A stretch of 64,000 nucleotides of DNA from Peribacillus sp. Bi96. GTDB taxonomy: Bacteria; Bacillota; Bacilli; Bacillales; DSM-1321. Shown here piece after piece: positions 52,841-62,209 of this stretch. The stretch is from positions 1 through 64,000 of the forward strand of contig NZ_CAKKLV010000001.1 of NCBI RefSeq assembly GCF_918698115.1, given 5' to 3'. The translations under genes were made by a program, and so were the position numbers. The notes beneath the pieces are model-generated. The model made no database searches and was not told the origin of the DNA. It worked only from the letters and a program-made list of their open reading frames with translations. Each line of letters opens with the position of its first letter. The first letter of the stretch is position 1.

Positions 52841-54253
52841 TTGAATGAATTGAATTGGCGAGAAGAAGTTGAAAAACGGAAAATGGACCTGTTACTGGAC
52901 ACACAAAATTTATTGAAAATAAAAAGTGTACTGGATGAAGAACATCCGACTAAGGAGGCCCCATTCGGTAAAGGGGTGAAGGAAGCGCTTGATTTCATGC
53001 TTCAATTAGCCGAAAAAGACGGTTTTACCGTGAAAAATGTTGATAATGTCGCTGGTCATATTGAAATGGGTGAAGGCGAGGAGTTAATCGGGATATTATG
53101 CCATGTCGACGTAGTACCTGAAGGGGATGGCTGGAGTTCGGATCCGTTTGGAGCTGAAATCCGCAATGGCCGCATATATGCTCGTGGGGCAATCGATGAT
53201 AAAGGGCCGACGATGGCTGCCTATCATGCGATGAAGCTGGTACGGGAGCTAGGGGAGCCTTTGAACAAACGCGTGAGGATGATTATTGGAACCGATGAAG
53301 AATCGAACTGGCGCTGCGTTGACCGGTACTTTGAAGTGGAGGAAATGCCCACGATGGGCTTCGCACCAGATGCTGACTTCCCGATCATCAGTGCGGAAAA
53401 AGGAATCTGGGATTTCTCTGTTATACAACCAGCCGATGTAGGAAATGGTACGAACTCTGAAGTGAACGTAATGGAATTTTCTTCAGGTCGAAGGACGAAT
53501 ATGGTACCGGATTTTGCAACGGCACTTGTGGAGGCGGCTAACCCTGCTGAAGTAGTGGCAAACTACCAGGATTATTTGCAAAAATACTCATTGAAGGGCC
53601 AAGCTGTTCCGCAAAAAAATCAAGTGCTTCTGGAATTGAACGGTGTCTCGGCGCACGCGATGGAACCGAAAAATGGTAAGAATGCAGGTCTGCATTTAGC
53701 CGTATTTTTAGCTGATCATACTCTTGATCCGCATGCGAAAGCTTACTTCTCTTTCATCAAAGATCGTTTGTTTGAAGATTCCCGCGGAAATAATTTAGGT
53801 GTGGCATATTCGGATGAGCAAACGGGTGAATTGACGGTCAATGCCGGCGTTTTCAATTATTCCAAACAGGGGGACAGCTCGATTGGTTTCAGTATGCGAT
53901 ATCCGGTGACGTTCGAATGGGACAAGGAAAAGGCGGCATTAGAAGATAGGCTTGCGGCATATAATTTGAAAGTGAAGACCAATTCGCATTCAACGCCGCA
54001 TTTTGTGGACAGTGAAAGCTTTTTGATTAAGACGTTGCAGAAAGTTTATGAAGCGGAGACAGGTGATAAAGCTGAACTCCTTTCCATTGGGGGAGGCACC
54101 TACGCCCGTTCGTTGAAGGAAGGCGTTGCATTCGGCCCGCTTTTCCCTGGCAGCGAAGACATTGCGCATCAGAAAGATGAATATATTGATATTGAGGATA
54201 TGCTTAAGGCTACGTCCATTTATGCACGTGCCATTCATGAATTGGCTAAATAA
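52841..54253 (+). CDS. pepV: Dipeptidase PepV (M20 family)
   Basis: 470-residue zinc dipeptidase. Zn motif CHVDVVPEGDGW, bridging Asp in GAIDDKGP, catalytic Glu in GTDEESNW and the C-terminal GGGTYAR are present. PepV hydrolyses dipeptides with broad specificity, including beta-Ala dipeptides. TTG 52841 is chosen because GAGGAG lies 9 bases before it. It is followed 21 bases later by dat, an operon linking dipeptide and D-amino acid metabolism; the pair is conserved in many Bacilli. Confidence 0.92.
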   Translation: MNELNWREEVEKRKMDLLLDTQNLLKIKSVLDEEHPTKEAPFGKGVKEALDFMLQLAEKDGFTVKNVDNVAGHIEMGEGEELIGILCHVDVVPEGDGWSSDPFGAEIRNGRIYARGAIDDKGPTMAAYHAMKLVRELGEPLNKRVRMIIGTDEESNWRCVDRYFEVEEMPTMGFAPDADFPIISAEKGIWDFSVIQPADVGNGTNSEVNVMEFSSGRRTNMVPDFATALVEAANPAEVVANYQDYLQKYSLKGQAVPQKNQVLLELNGVSAHAMEPKNGKNAGLHLAVFLADHTLDPHAKAYFSFIKDRLFEDSRGNNLGVAYSDEQTGELTVNAGVFNYSKQGDSSIGFSMRYPVTFEWDKEKAALEDRLAAYNLKVKTNSHSTPHFVDSESFLIKTLQKVYEAETGDKAELLSIGGGTYARSLKEGVAFGPLFPGSEDIAHQKDEYIDIEDMLKATSIYARAIHELAK

Positions 54254-54274
54254 GAGGCTAAAGAGGGAGAAAAT

Positions 54275-55129
54275 ATGGGAAAAATCATTTTTAACAGCGA
54301 CCTTAAAAGCAGGTCGGAAGTAAAGGTTGATATTGAAGACCGGGGATATCAATTCGGTGATGGAGTCTATGAAGTCATCCGGGTTTATAATGGCGAATTA
54401 TTTGCGGGGGACATGCATCTGAACAGGCTGATGGACAGCGCGAAGTTGATTAAGATGAAAGTTCCCTATACTGTAGGGGAAATCAAGACCCGTATGAAAG
54501 AGCTGATCACTGAAGACCAACTGAAGGACGGTATCGTCTATATGCAGTTGACGAGAGGAGTATCTCTGCGTACACACGCGTTTCCAAGTGCAGAGGTGGA
54601 ACCGGTCTTTGTTGCCTATACGAAGGAAACTCCTTATACAGGAAAAATGAAGCCAGGGGTCAAGGGAGTTACGACCGAGGATATTCGCTGGCTGCGCTGT
54701 AATATCAAGAGTTTAAATCTACTGGGTAATATAATGGCTAAACAGCAAGCGGTGGAAGCTGGCTGTGACGAAGCGATTCAGCATCGTGATGGCACGGTGA
54801 CGGAGGGAAGTTCGTCCAATGTCTCAATCGTGGTGGATGGATTACTTAAAACGCATCCGGCCACAAACTTGATCCTGAATGGAATTACCCGTCAAGTGAT
54901 GCTGAAGCTTTGCGCTGATCATGGAATTCCCTATGTCGAAGAAGCCTTCACAGTCGAGGACATGATGGCAGCCGACGAAGTCCTTTATACGAGCACAAGC
55001 GTTGAAGTGACACCAATTATTAATATCGATGGCCAATCGATTGGTTCCGGAGAACCCGGTCCGATAACCCAAAGACTGCAGAAACTGTTTTCTGAGGAAA
55101 TCGAGAGGCAATGCGGTCCGGTTAAATAA
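54275..55129 (+). CDS. dat: D-amino-acid aminotransferase
   Basis: 284 residues, class IV PLP aminotransferase. Start MGKIIFNSDL and the EDRGYQFGDGVYEVIRVYNG motif are typical. The PLP-lysine is in RWLRCNIKSLNLLGN, and GTVTEGSSSNV binds the cofactor phosphate. It makes D-glutamate and D-alanine for peptidoglycan. ATG 54275 has AAGAGGGAG. Terminator at 55138. Confidence 0.93.
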   Translation: MGKIIFNSDLKSRSEVKVDIEDRGYQFGDGVYEVIRVYNGELFAGDMHLNRLMDSAKLIKMKVPYTVGEIKTRMKELITEDQLKDGIVYMQLTRGVSLRTHAFPSAEVEPVFVAYTKETPYTGKMKPGVKGVTTEDIRWLRCNIKSLNLLGNIMAKQQAVEAGCDEAIQHRDGTVTEGSSSNVSIVVDGLLKTHPATNLILNGITRQVMLKLCADHGIPYVEEAFTVEDMMAADEVLYTSTSVEVTPIINIDGQSIGSGEPGPITQRLQKLFSEEIERQCGPVK

Positions 55130-55137
55130 ATGTGTTC

Positions 55138-55175
55138 ATCCCCTTGCCATAACTGGCAAGGGGTTTTTTTTATTT
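55138..55175 (+). terminator. Terminator after dat
   Basis: CCCCTTGCCA pairs with TGGCAAGGGG over a 5-base loop (TAACT), followed by eight T residues. Confidence 0.9.
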
Positions 55176-55309
55176 TTCAGCAATCTCTGAGGTGTATGCC
55201 GGAAGGGAAGGAAAACATGTCCGAATCCTTTTTACCCGCCTGTGTTTTTAACGTTTATAACATCCTCCTTATGCGGTAGAAAACCTTTGAAAATTTAAGT
55301 TTGTCCTTT

Positions 55310-55372
55310 TTGACATTTTCAAGATTCAGGAATATACTTGCTAATAACCTAAAAAGTTTACCCATTGCAACA
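55310..55372 (+). promoter_or_regulatory. mntH promoter with possible MntR site
   Basis: TTGACA (55310-55315), a 17-bp spacer and TATACT (55333-55338) make an excellent sigma-A promoter. At 55355-55372 AGTTTACCCATTGCAACA is a partial inverted repeat similar to the MntR box (AGTTTGCC...GGAAACT form) near the start site. The MntR match is imperfect. Confidence 0.5.
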
Positions 55373-55406
55373 TTTTGAGTTGCGTGTAAAAGGAGTTGAG
55401 ATAGAT

Positions 55407-56645
55407 ATGTCTGATGTATTGCATCAATCTTCTTCCAGAGGATTTAAAAAACTGCTTCCTTATCTAGGACCGGCATTTATAGCGGCTGTGGCCTATATTG
55501 ATCCGGGGAATTATGCCACCAATATTACAGCCGGATCAAAATATGGCTATACGTTATTATGGGTTATCTTCGCTTCTAATTTAATGGCTGTATTAATTCA
55601 ATCACTGTCAGCTAAACTAGGGATAGCAACTGGGAAAAATCTTCCTGAATTATGCAGGGAGAAATTTTCGAAAAAGACCTCATTCTTATTATGGATTCAG
55701 GCCGAAGCCGTTATCATGGCAACAGACTTAGCAGAATTCATAGGAGCTGCACTTGGAATCTATTTGCTCTTTGATTTGCCGCTTATCACATCGGCCATTA
55801 TAGCCGCAATTGGCTCCTTTGCCATTTTGGAAATCCAGCGTAGAGGGTATCGTACATTCGAAGCCTTGATCACGGTCATGATTTTTGTTGTAGTGCTTGC
55901 CTTTGGTGCTCAAGTTTTTTATGCACAACCTGACACTTCGGCTGTTGTTTTAGGACTCTTCACTCCAAAATTCGAAGGGGTGGACAGTATTTTACTATCA
56001 GCGGGTATGCTTGGAGCGACCGTTATGCCACATGCAATTTACCTTCATTCCTCTTTAACTCAGAAGAGAATAGTCGGTAAAAATGATTTGGAAAGAAAGC
56101 GGATTTTCCGTTTTGAACTAATTGATATTGTCATTGCCATGTTGATTGCAGGTGGTATCAATGCTGCCATGGTCATTGTTTCAGCTGCCCTATTTCATAA
56201 GAACGGAATACTTGTAGAAGACTTGGATGTGGCTTACCACCAATTTGGTGCCATGCTTGGACCATCTGTCGCGATGTTTTTTGGAATAGGATTATTATTT
56301 GCCGGTTTATCAAGCTCTTCCGTTGGTGTAATGACCGGTGACGTAGTCATGCAGGGATTCATTAAAAGGCATATACCGATTTATTTGAGAAGGGTCATTA
56401 CAACCGTTCCACCACTGATCATCATATTATGGGGAGTGAATCCATCTAAAGCTCTTGTGATGAGTCAAGTGATACTCTCGTTTGGAATCGCGTTTGCCTT
56501 AGTGCCATTGATCATGTTTACTAGCAATAAAAACATCATGGGCAACCTGGTTAATCATAAAATCACCACGAGCGTTGCCTGGCTTATTGCAATACTTATC
56601 ATCGGGCTGAACTTATTCCTGCTTTATGAAACACTGTTCAGCTAA
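55407..56645 (+). CDS. mntH: Nramp-type Mn2+/H+ symporter MntH
   Basis: 412 residues with 11 membrane helices. The metal site DPGN (AYIDPGNYATN) in helix 1 and the helix-6 MPH (GATVMPHAIYLHSS) are intact. It imports manganese, and iron to a lesser extent. ATG 55407 has AAAAGGAG; 14 codons upstream in frame lack a site and overlap the possible MntR box. Terminator at 56653. Confidence 0.92.
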   Translation: MSDVLHQSSSRGFKKLLPYLGPAFIAAVAYIDPGNYATNITAGSKYGYTLLWVIFASNLMAVLIQSLSAKLGIATGKNLPELCREKFSKKTSFLLWIQAEAVIMATDLAEFIGAALGIYLLFDLPLITSAIIAAIGSFAILEIQRRGYRTFEALITVMIFVVVLAFGAQVFYAQPDTSAVVLGLFTPKFEGVDSILLSAGMLGATVMPHAIYLHSSLTQKRIVGKNDLERKRIFRFELIDIVIAMLIAGGINAAMVIVSAALFHKNGILVEDLDVAYHQFGAMLGPSVAMFFGIGLLFAGLSSSSVGVMTGDVVMQGFIKRHIPIYLRRVITTVPPLIIILWGVNPSKALVMSQVILSFGIAFALVPLIMFTSNKNIMGNLVNHKITTSVAWLIAILIIGLNLFLLYETLFS

Positions 56646-56652
56646 AGGGGAG

Positions 56653-56682
56653 AAGGACCAATTTTTGGTCCTTTTTTCTTTG
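56653..56682 (+). terminator. Terminator after mntH
   Basis: AAGGACCA pairs with TGGTCCTT over a 5-base loop, then six T residues. Confidence 0.9.
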
Positions 56683-56700
56683 CTTATCATTTGTTCTTTG

Positions 56701-56947
56701 AATAGATCGTCCGTCACCGGGGAAATCCGACCTAATGCATGAGCAAATCGTCCGTCAATGCGGAAAATCCGACCTAATGCATGAACAAATCGTCCTTCTC
56801 AGCGGGGATCCGACCTAATGCATGAACAAATCGTCCTTCTCAGCGGGGATCCGACCTAATGCATGAACAAATCGTCCGTCACCGGGGAAATCCGACCTAA
56901 TGCATGAACAAATCGTCCGTCAACGATGAAAATCCGACCTAGAACAT
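56701..56947. repeat. Tandem 40-42-bp intergenic repeat, six units
   Basis: Six consecutive units begin at about 56701, 56741, 56783, 56824, 56865 and 56906. Each has GAACAAATCGTCC, a variable centre and ATCCGACCTAATGCAT. Two centre types occur: GTCACCGGGGAA-like, and TTCTCAGCGGGG (units 3 and 4, identical to each other). A partial seventh unit follows. No ORF runs through. Confidence 0.9.
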
Positions 56948-57081
56948 GAACAATTCGGCCCTTCTAAACCCTTGTTTACGGATTGATTTTCCCAGTCGGA
57001 ATATCATGAAGACAAGTACGAGTGGGGGTATATCCAATGGGAATTATGGTAAAATTATAGGGAAAACAGGAAGGAATGTTC

Positions 57082-57642
57082 GTGACCATGAATACTCATT
57101 TTTTCTTTGCTTTAGTGTTACCTGATGATATAAAGGCATACTTATATGCTGTAACGGAACAACTGAAGTCAGAGTTTCCATTTAAGAAATGGCTGCATCC
57201 AGCCGATTATCATATTACGATGGCGTTTTTGGGTAATGCTCCCGATTCATTGAAAAAGGATGCTTTGGAGCGTGTCGAAAGGGAGCTTGCCGATGAGACC
57301 TCATTCGAGCTGAAACTTGACGGTATCGGTGGTTTTGGCAAGAATGAAAGTCCAAGAATTCTTTGGGCAGGTGTCCAAAAGCAAGAAAGGCTTTTTACCA
57401 TTCAAAAGAAAATCTATGACTCATGTGTAGAGGCGGGTTTTGAACTTGATAAAAAGCCGTTTAAGCCCCATATAACGCTAGCAAGAAAATACGAGGGGGA
57501 AAGTCCCTTTTCGCTGGAGGGCGTCCGACAGATAGCCAATTTGGAGGGTGAGCATTTTGAAGCAGTCCAGGTTGCGCTTTATCAAACACATCTCGGAGCT
57601 TTCCCTTCATACGAAAAGATAATCACGATAAACTTTCAATAA
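57082..57642 (+). CDS. thpR: RNA 2',3'-cyclic phosphodiesterase ThpR (YtlP)
   Basis: 186-residue 2H phosphoesterase with both catalytic motifs: HITM (DYHITMAFLG) and HITL (FKPHITLARK). B. subtilis YtlP is the counterpart. It opens 2',3'-cyclic phosphates of RNA ends, and the family was first seen as RNA ligase. GTG 57082 is preferred, 8 bases after GGAAGG; ATG 57088 and 57076 remain possible. It is the first of the ytlP-ytlQ-ytlR set. Confidence 0.88.
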   Translation: MTMNTHFFFALVLPDDIKAYLYAVTEQLKSEFPFKKWLHPADYHITMAFLGNAPDSLKKDALERVERELADETSFELKLDGIGGFGKNESPRILWAGVQKQERLFTIQKKIYDSCVEAGFELDKKPFKPHITLARKYEGESPFSLEGVRQIANLEGEHFEAVQVALYQTHLGAFPSYEKIITINFQ

Positions 57643-57670
57643 TAGAGAAAGAAAGATGGGTGGTGGTCGA

Positions 57671-58681
57671 ATGGCACAGCTCATAAAGATGCAGGATTAT
57701 ATTTCCCGGTATGAGCAGGATATTTATCGATATCCAACACAATTTGCACGACTGAAAAAGCAGCAATGGGATAAATTGAAGGCTGCATATGATGCGGGCG
57801 AGCTAGATCGATTGTATAGCGAATATGACGCGGGTGAAATCGAGGTCAAAATTGACGCGCCTCACGAAGAGTCAAAGGGCTTATTCAAAAAAGTGAAAGG
57901 CATATTTCACCGAACGGATAAACAGGAGGCAGAGGCAGAAGAGTTGCTAATATCGAACCAGGTTGAAAATCCCAATATATTTTCATTGAGATTTCCGAAC
58001 CGTCCAGCTAGTGTGGATGAATTAAAGCAGAATTTTTTAAATCAATTGCTCCGCTTTCAAATGAAATGGGGGAGTTCGACGCTTCGTGAAAAGTCATTTG
58101 TGGACCAAACATTCTTTTTGGATGAAAGGCTCCGCTTTTTTCTGCAGCGTTTTCCGGATACGTTTCTCGTATTATATAAACCTATCTTTCTATTGAAAAA
58201 CGCCCCTGTTGAAGTCGATGTCATTTTATTGACCCCTATTGACGCTTGGTGCATCACTTTTCTGGAAGCGGAAGAAGATGCAGCTTTCATCGGTTCAAGC
58301 GATCGGTTCTGGGTCCGCAGGCATCATAAGCATCCTGATAAAAAAGTGCTCAATCCTTTATTGGGTGCAAATCGGATGGGGAACATCGTCTCCCAGTTAT
58401 TTGAGCTATATGAAGTGAATGTGCCGATAAAAAAGGTGATTCTATCGCGAAATGGTTATGTGGATTATCTTGAAACTCCATATGATATGACCATATTGGA
58501 TAAGCGGACCTTCCCGGAATGGTTTGAAAAAATGCGTTCCATTTCATCTCCGCTTAAGGCACAGCAATTAAAAGGAGCTCAGGCATTGCTGGAATATTGC
58601 CAAACTACATCCAGCCTGCGACCGGAATGGGATTCGGAATATAATAACCAAACAGAGGGAAATGAGCATGCCGCACCTTAA
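57671..58681 (+). CDS. ytlQ: YtlQ-like protein (conserved, unknown role)
   Basis: 336 residues, soluble. A charged helical N-terminal part (1-120) leads to a mixed alpha-beta part with RLRFFLQRFPDTFLVLYKPIFL and EVDVILLTPIDAWCITFLEAE, followed by a second block ending KRTFPEWF. The middle pattern (E-x-D-x-I-L-L-T-P and a downstream charged strand) resembles a NERD/nuclease-like core, which I read as weak similarity only. It sits between ytlP and ytlR as in B. subtilis and overlaps ytlR by 14 bases. Confidence 0.8.
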   Translation: MAQLIKMQDYISRYEQDIYRYPTQFARLKKQQWDKLKAAYDAGELDRLYSEYDAGEIEVKIDAPHEESKGLFKKVKGIFHRTDKQEAEAEELLISNQVENPNIFSLRFPNRPASVDELKQNFLNQLLRFQMKWGSSTLREKSFVDQTFFLDERLRFFLQRFPDTFLVLYKPIFLLKNAPVEVDVILLTPIDAWCITFLEAEEDAAFIGSSDRFWVRRHHKHPDKKVLNPLLGANRMGNIVSQLFELYEVNVPIKKVILSRNGYVDYLETPYDMTILDKRTFPEWFEKMRSISSPLKAQQLKGAQALLEYCQTTSSLRPEWDSEYNNQTEGNEHAAP

Positions 58682-59606
58682 CGAAACACTGTATTTCATT
58701 GTCAATCCAATGGCTGGAAATGAAGAAAGTATGAAGGTTTGGAAAAAAGCCGAGGAAATGTTGAAATCACAAGGTGTTCCTTATGAAGTGTTTTTTACGA
58801 GAGAAAAGGGGCATGCATTAAGATTGACGAAGGAAATCCTATCAGGGACGAATCAGGAAACAAGGGTGATCGCTGTCGGGGGAGATGGTACGATAAATGA
58901 AATGGTAAATGGCGCCATTCGTTTTCCTCATGCAATCATCGGAGCACTTGCGGCTGGATCTGGCAATGATTATGTAAGGGGCGTTCAAAAAACAAAGAGT
59001 GTGGAAGAAGCCCTTTCTTTATTTCAGGAGAACGCCTGCAGGTTCGTTGACATTGGACAGTTTGAGACGGATGGTAGGGTTGGTTATTTTATGAATAGCC
59101 TGGGTATGGGGATTGATGCGGAAATTTCCTTTGAATCCGACCGTTCGCTTTTGAAAAAATGGTTTAATTTTGTCAAAGCGGGTAAATTAATTTATCTGTT
59201 CATATTTTTAAAAAAGTTATTCAAATATGAGCCTAGCTGCATGGAATTGATCGTTGATGGAAATCGGCATCTATTGAAAAAGGTTTGGTTCATCGTCATT
59301 GCGAATCAGCCGTACTTTGGCGGCGGAATGAAGATTTCACCGATGTCAAAGCCGGATGATGGCAGGTTGAATGTGATTGCGGTCCATGATATTTCATGGT
59401 TGAAATTATTGAGCGTATTCATCACCGTTTTATGGGGCGGTCACCTGCACATTAAAAACGTTGATGCTTTTTCTGGAGAAACGATGAAAATGAAGAATTA
59501 CGGGTCAGTAAAAATCCAATCGGATGGAGAAATTGTTGGAATGGATGAAGTAGCTGTAGAGGTTCTGAAGGAGAAAATCCGCGTCATGTTCAAGGATGAT
59601 AGTTGA
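58668..59606 (+). CDS. ytlR: YegS/BmrU-family lipid kinase YtlR
   Basis: 312-residue diacylglycerol-kinase-fold protein. Motifs: LYFIVNPMAGNEES, GGDGTINEMVNGA (nucleotide binding) and AAGSGNDYVRG. The C-terminal domain has GGGMKISPMSKPDDGRLNV. It phosphorylates a lipid, probably diacylglycerol or similar, at the membrane; the role in Bacillus is not settled. ATG 58668 has GAGGGA; the ATG at 58662 is too close to that site. Confidence 0.88.
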   Translation: MPHLNETLYFIVNPMAGNEESMKVWKKAEEMLKSQGVPYEVFFTREKGHALRLTKEILSGTNQETRVIAVGGDGTINEMVNGAIRFPHAIIGALAAGSGNDYVRGVQKTKSVEEALSLFQENACRFVDIGQFETDGRVGYFMNSLGMGIDAEISFESDRSLLKKWFNFVKAGKLIYLFIFLKKLFKYEPSCMELIVDGNRHLLKKVWFIVIANQPYFGGGMKISPMSKPDDGRLNVIAVHDISWLKLLSVFITVLWGGHLHIKNVDAFSGETMKMKNYGSVKIQSDGEIVGMDEVAVEVLKEKIRVMFKDDS

Positions 59607-59907
59607 TACAAAAATATGAAATGATTTATTTGTTTTTGTTTTATGCGTATAATCGTTTTATAGTACTTGACGAAGAAACCGTTTTTCAACTAAAATTTAA
59701 TTTATGGCTATTGTTAAATTGCTCAATAGCTATTTTTTTATTTCTCAAAAATGAGGATGTTTTTAATTGCGGGTGTCATCCCGATGCACGTATATATGCA
59801 GCTTCGCCAGCAGGCGGATTTTTTATTAAACATGGACTCAAAGTAGTGGTAATACATACACTAGGTGAACGTACCCACATTTGTATGATTAAGCGAGGAA
59901 ATCGAAG
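59607..59907. other. Intergenic region, 301 bp
   Basis: Low-complexity AT-rich sequence between ytlR and ytmP. A frame of about 100 codons (59603-59911) is open but its first half is a hydrophobic AT-rich stretch and its second half unlike a protein; no ribosome site. Near 59804 a small GC stem precedes six T residues and may act as the ytlR terminator. Confidence 0.4.
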
Positions 59908-60699
59908 GTGAACCAGTTGGAACATTTATTAGGTCAGGAGTGGGATATATCCCCTGCTGGAGGAGCTACGGGAGAAGCCTTTATTGCCGAAAAAGATGGG
60001 CAGAAGCTCTTCCTTAAACGAAATTCATCGCCATTTTTAGCTGTTCTATCAGCTGAGGGCATTGTTCCAAAGTTAATGTGGACAAAACGCCTGGAAAATG
60101 GGGATGTAATTACGGCCCAGCATTGGATGGAAGGCAGGGAGCTATCTCAGCAGGAAATGAACAATATAAGAGTCGCAAAGCTGCTTCAAAAAATTCATCA
60201 ATCCGATCCTTTGTTAAGCATGCTCAAAAGGCTTGGGAAATCCCCTTTACGACCTGAAAGTATACTTACAGACATAGAAACCGGGTTAACTTCGGATGTT
60301 ACGGAAATCCCGATTATCAAGCAAGCCATTCATTTTTTACAGAACAATCTCCTGTTGATTGAATGTGACGAAAAAGTCGTCTGTCATTGTGATGTGAACC
60401 ATAATAATTGGCTTATGACGGAAACCGACGGATTGTTCCTAATTGATTGGGACGGAGCGGTCATTGGCGATCCGGCCATTGACCTCGGCATACTTCTGTA
60501 TTCTTACGTCCCAAGGAATGAATGGAAGCAGTGGCTTGCCCGATATGGCAAGAAGCTTGACGCAGGCCTGGAGATGAGGATGAAATGGCACACGGTTTCA
60601 CAACTTGTGCTTTCCATCCAATGGCATCATCGTAGAAAGCGGTACGAGGAAAGAAATGATTTACTGCAAAAACTTGAAGCATTATTAACGGTTGACTGA
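59908..60699 (+). CDS. ytmP: Aminoglycoside/choline-kinase-fold phosphotransferase YtmP
   Basis: 263 residues. The kinase catalytic loop is in VCHCDVNHNNWLM (Asp and Asn) and the metal-binding Asp in LFLIDWDGA. A Lys in KLFLKRNSS is the likely ATP-binding lysine. Substrate unknown; relatives phosphorylate choline, thiamine or sugars. GTG 59908 is used; the ribosome site GAGGAAAT is about 9 bases upstream and TTG 59917 is possible. Its last 15 bases overlap the end of ytzH on the opposite strand. Confidence 0.87.
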   Translation: MNQLEHLLGQEWDISPAGGATGEAFIAEKDGQKLFLKRNSSPFLAVLSAEGIVPKLMWTKRLENGDVITAQHWMEGRELSQQEMNNIRVAKLLQKIHQSDPLLSMLKRLGKSPLRPESILTDIETGLTSDVTEIPIIKQAIHFLQNNLLLIECDEKVVCHCDVNHNNWLMTETDGLFLIDWDGAVIGDPAIDLGILLYSYVPRNEWKQWLARYGKKLDAGLEMRMKWHTVSQLVLSIQWHHRRKRYEERNDLLQKLEALLTVD

Positions 60700-60975
60700 T
60701 CCGTATTGATCCATGTCATCCACCCACTGGGATAAGTCGTTCTGGTGGGTTGTAATATGTGCATCTAAATCAGCGGCACCGATGCCTGTCTGACTGTATT
60801 CGTAAATCTCTGTCAGTATCGTTTTCACATTGCTATCAATATCCATATTGACCATTAAGGATTTGACGAGCCTTTCAACCTGCTCACATTCAGAAACGGA
60901 TCCGCAGCAGTCTGATTGATGATTGGTTAATATATCTTTCAATAGTGACATTTGATGTTCATGGGAAAGTGGCAT
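60685..60975 (-). CDS. ytzH: YtzH-like protein
   Basis: 96 residues matching the YtzH family (B. subtilis YtzH, 92 aa): MPLSHEHQMSLLKDILTNHQ, then LTEIYEYSQTG and DLDAHI. Function unknown; a short helical protein. ATG has GAAAGGAGAG. It converges with ytmP with a 15-base overlap and lies before trmB, as in B. subtilis. Confidence 0.88.
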   Translation of the reverse strand: MPLSHEHQMSLLKDILTNHQSDCCGSVSECEQVERLVKSLMVNMDIDSNVKTILTEIYEYSQTGIGAADLDAHITTHQNDLSQWVDDMDQYGSVNR

Positions 60976-61229
60976 TATAATTTCTCTCCTTTCTTAAATA
61001 TGGATCTAAGGGATTCTCAGGTTGTTTTCGCCTGCCCTTCACTTATTTATGGTGTGTTTTGCGGAAAGTTTTATACATGAAAACTACAGAGACTGCCGCC
61101 TGGATGGACGGTGGTTTTTTTGTTGATTCAGTGGGTACATGCAGGCTTTTCCTGAAAAAATCAACTTGCAGGAATCCATCCACTCGTGTTATGGTTTGAA
61201 CGATTATATTTATAAATAGGGGTGTCATC

Positions 61230-61868
61230 ATGCGTTTAAGAAATAAACCTTGGGCTGAAGACCGTTTGAATGATTTTCCACAATATGTAATTCAGCAACC
61301 AGTGAGCCATAAAGGTAAATGGCATGAAGTTTTCGGTAACGATAATCCGTTATATATTGAAGTGGGTACAGGGAAAGGCCGTTTCATTACAGAAATGGCG
61401 AAGGCCCATCCTGATGTGAATTTCATTGGAATAGAAGTATATAGAAGCGTCATTGTAGCTGCACTGGACTTGCTGATTGAGGCGGAAGTGCCAAATTTAA
61501 AGCTGTTGAATGTCGATGCTGCGAACTTAGGGGAATATTTTGAAAAAGGTGACGTTGATCGCGTCTACTTGAATTTCTCTGATCCATGGCCGAAATCACG
61601 TCATGCTAAACGTCGGTTAACGTATAAGACCTTCCTTGAAGTTTATGAAGGCATCCTGCCAGACCAGGGAGAGATTCACTTCAAGACGGATAACCAAGGA
61701 TTATTCGAATCTTCATTGAAGAGTATATCCGAATACGGCCTGCTCTTGAAATATGTAAGCCTTGATCTGCATAACAGCAGCTTTGAAGGTAATATCATGA
61801 CTGAATATGAAGAGAAGTTCTCGAGTAAAGGAAACCGGATATACCGATTGGAAGCAATGTTCCAATAA
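61230..61868 (+). CDS. trmB: tRNA (guanine46-N7)-methyltransferase TrmB
   Basis: 212 residues. SAM-binding motif [16 protein letters not shown], catalytic acid region in [22 protein letters not shown], and [11 protein letters not shown]. It methylates G46 in the tRNA variable loop. The ATG has TAGGGGTG before it. Corresponds to B. subtilis ytmQ. Confidence 0.93.
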   Translation: MRLRNKPWAEDRLNDFPQYVIQQPVSHKGKWHEVFGNDNPLYIEVGTGKGRFITEMAKAHPDVNFIGIEVYRSVIVAALDLLIEAEVPNLKLLNVDAANLGEYFEKGDVDRVYLNFSDPWPKSRHAKRRLTYKTFLEVYEGILPDQGEIHFKTDNQGLFESSLKSISEYGLLLKYVSLDLHNSSFEGNIMTEYEEKFSSKGNRIYRLEAMFQ

Positions 61869-62209
61869 TGTTCGATTAGAAACCAGGTGCACTGCATCTG
61901 GTTTTTATGTGGTTTAAGAATAGATCAATGCGCTCTTTGCGCGCAGAAGCAATAAGGCTGCCGTGAACCTCTCAATAAAACTTTATCAAAGCAAAACATA
62001 CTTCAATGGTCGATACTTGATGACGGGTATTTTCAGAATACTAAGTTATGGATGAGATATTATAAAACCTTAAGCCGATACGAAAGATTTTCATTGGGTA
62101 AATCGTAAAGGATAAATAAGTGTGTTTTTTTATTCCTACGAACGTGATGACCGTTATCAATTTCAATAATTGGAAGTGGATGTTAAACTAAAGGGAGAGG
62201 AGGGGTAAA
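61869..62209. other. Intergenic region with a trmB terminator
   Basis: A stem AACCAGGTGCA/TGCATCTGGTT (61881-61904, one G-T pair) with four T residues ends trmB. A GCGC-rich inverted repeat lies around 61931-61945. No gene seen. Confidence 0.5.

Noticed and set aside
56701-56947. CRISPR array
   Set aside because: Units are contiguous and spacers repeat; no cas genes.
59603-59911. 102-codon frame between ytlR and ytmP
   Set aside because: Composition follows AT-rich noncoding DNA and it lacks a ribosome site; no family resemblance.
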